Source: Betaproteobacteria bacterium (lineage in GTDB: Bacteria; Pseudomonadota; Gammaproteobacteria; Burkholderiales; CANMPU01). From it: a stretch of 7,089 nt of DNA. Below are positions 5,199 to 7,089 of the stretch, piece by piece. The position numbers were made by a program, and so were the translations under genes. Location: positions 1 to 7,089 of the forward strand of contig CANMPU010000050.1 in the NCBI GenBank assembly GCA_947499755.1, given 5' to 3'. Position 1 is the first letter of the stretch. Every line of letters begins with the position of its first letter. The notes under the pieces are model-generated. The model saw only the letters and a list, made by a program, of their open reading frames with translations, had not been told where the DNA came from and ran no database searches.

Positions 5199-7089
<1,891 letters not shown>

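Overview
The left two thirds of the window looks like a chromosomal segment of a gammaproteobacterium. The order M16-family peptidase subunit, rsmD, coaD, YfhL-type ferredoxin, all on the plus strand and tightly packed, is the arrangement I recall from Pseudomonas and related gammaproteobacteria. Base composition here is moderate: I count 22 G/C of 60 at 961-1020, 33 of 60 at 3421-3480 and 27 of 60 at 4801-4860. No species can be named from this.

Layout. (1) 1-2484: a housekeeping operon. It holds the end of a non-catalytic M16 subunit, rsmD (16S rRNA methyltransferase), coaD (coenzyme A synthesis) and a 2[4Fe-4S] ferredoxin. Gaps are 34 nt, a 4-nt overlap and 1 nt, and both rsmD and the ferredoxin use TTG starts. 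(2) 2485-3124: a 640-base non-coding stretch with small inverted repeats, a good sigma70-type promoter (2932-2960) and a structured leader. (3) 3125-4300: an SfnG-type FMNH2-dependent dimethylsulfone monooxygenase, which takes part in sulfur scavenging from C1 organosulfur compounds. (4) 4448-4738: a small protein of unknown function, followed by two terminators in tandem. (5) 4801-5198: a transition zone where composition jumps to GC-rich (36 of 60 at 4921-4980). It contains a decayed minus-strand fragment that reads like an ISL3-family transposase, broken by two frame changes and a stop. (6) 5199-7089: katG on the minus strand, GC-rich (43 of 60 at 6121-6180) and intact through its C-terminus. 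Its first roughly 110 residues lie beyond the window edge.

The housekeeping genes do not form one pathway; they are a conserved cluster. SfnG and the small gene probably form a separate transcription unit driven from the 2932-2960 promoter and ended at 4737-4800. The katG part differs in strand, composition and neighbours. It is either a horizontally acquired catalase-peroxidase next to a dead insertion sequence, or an assembly join. I found no clearly new multi-gene system. The items most worth checking are the compositional junction with the transposase remnant, the structured leader of the sfnG-like gene, and the unknown small protein behind it.
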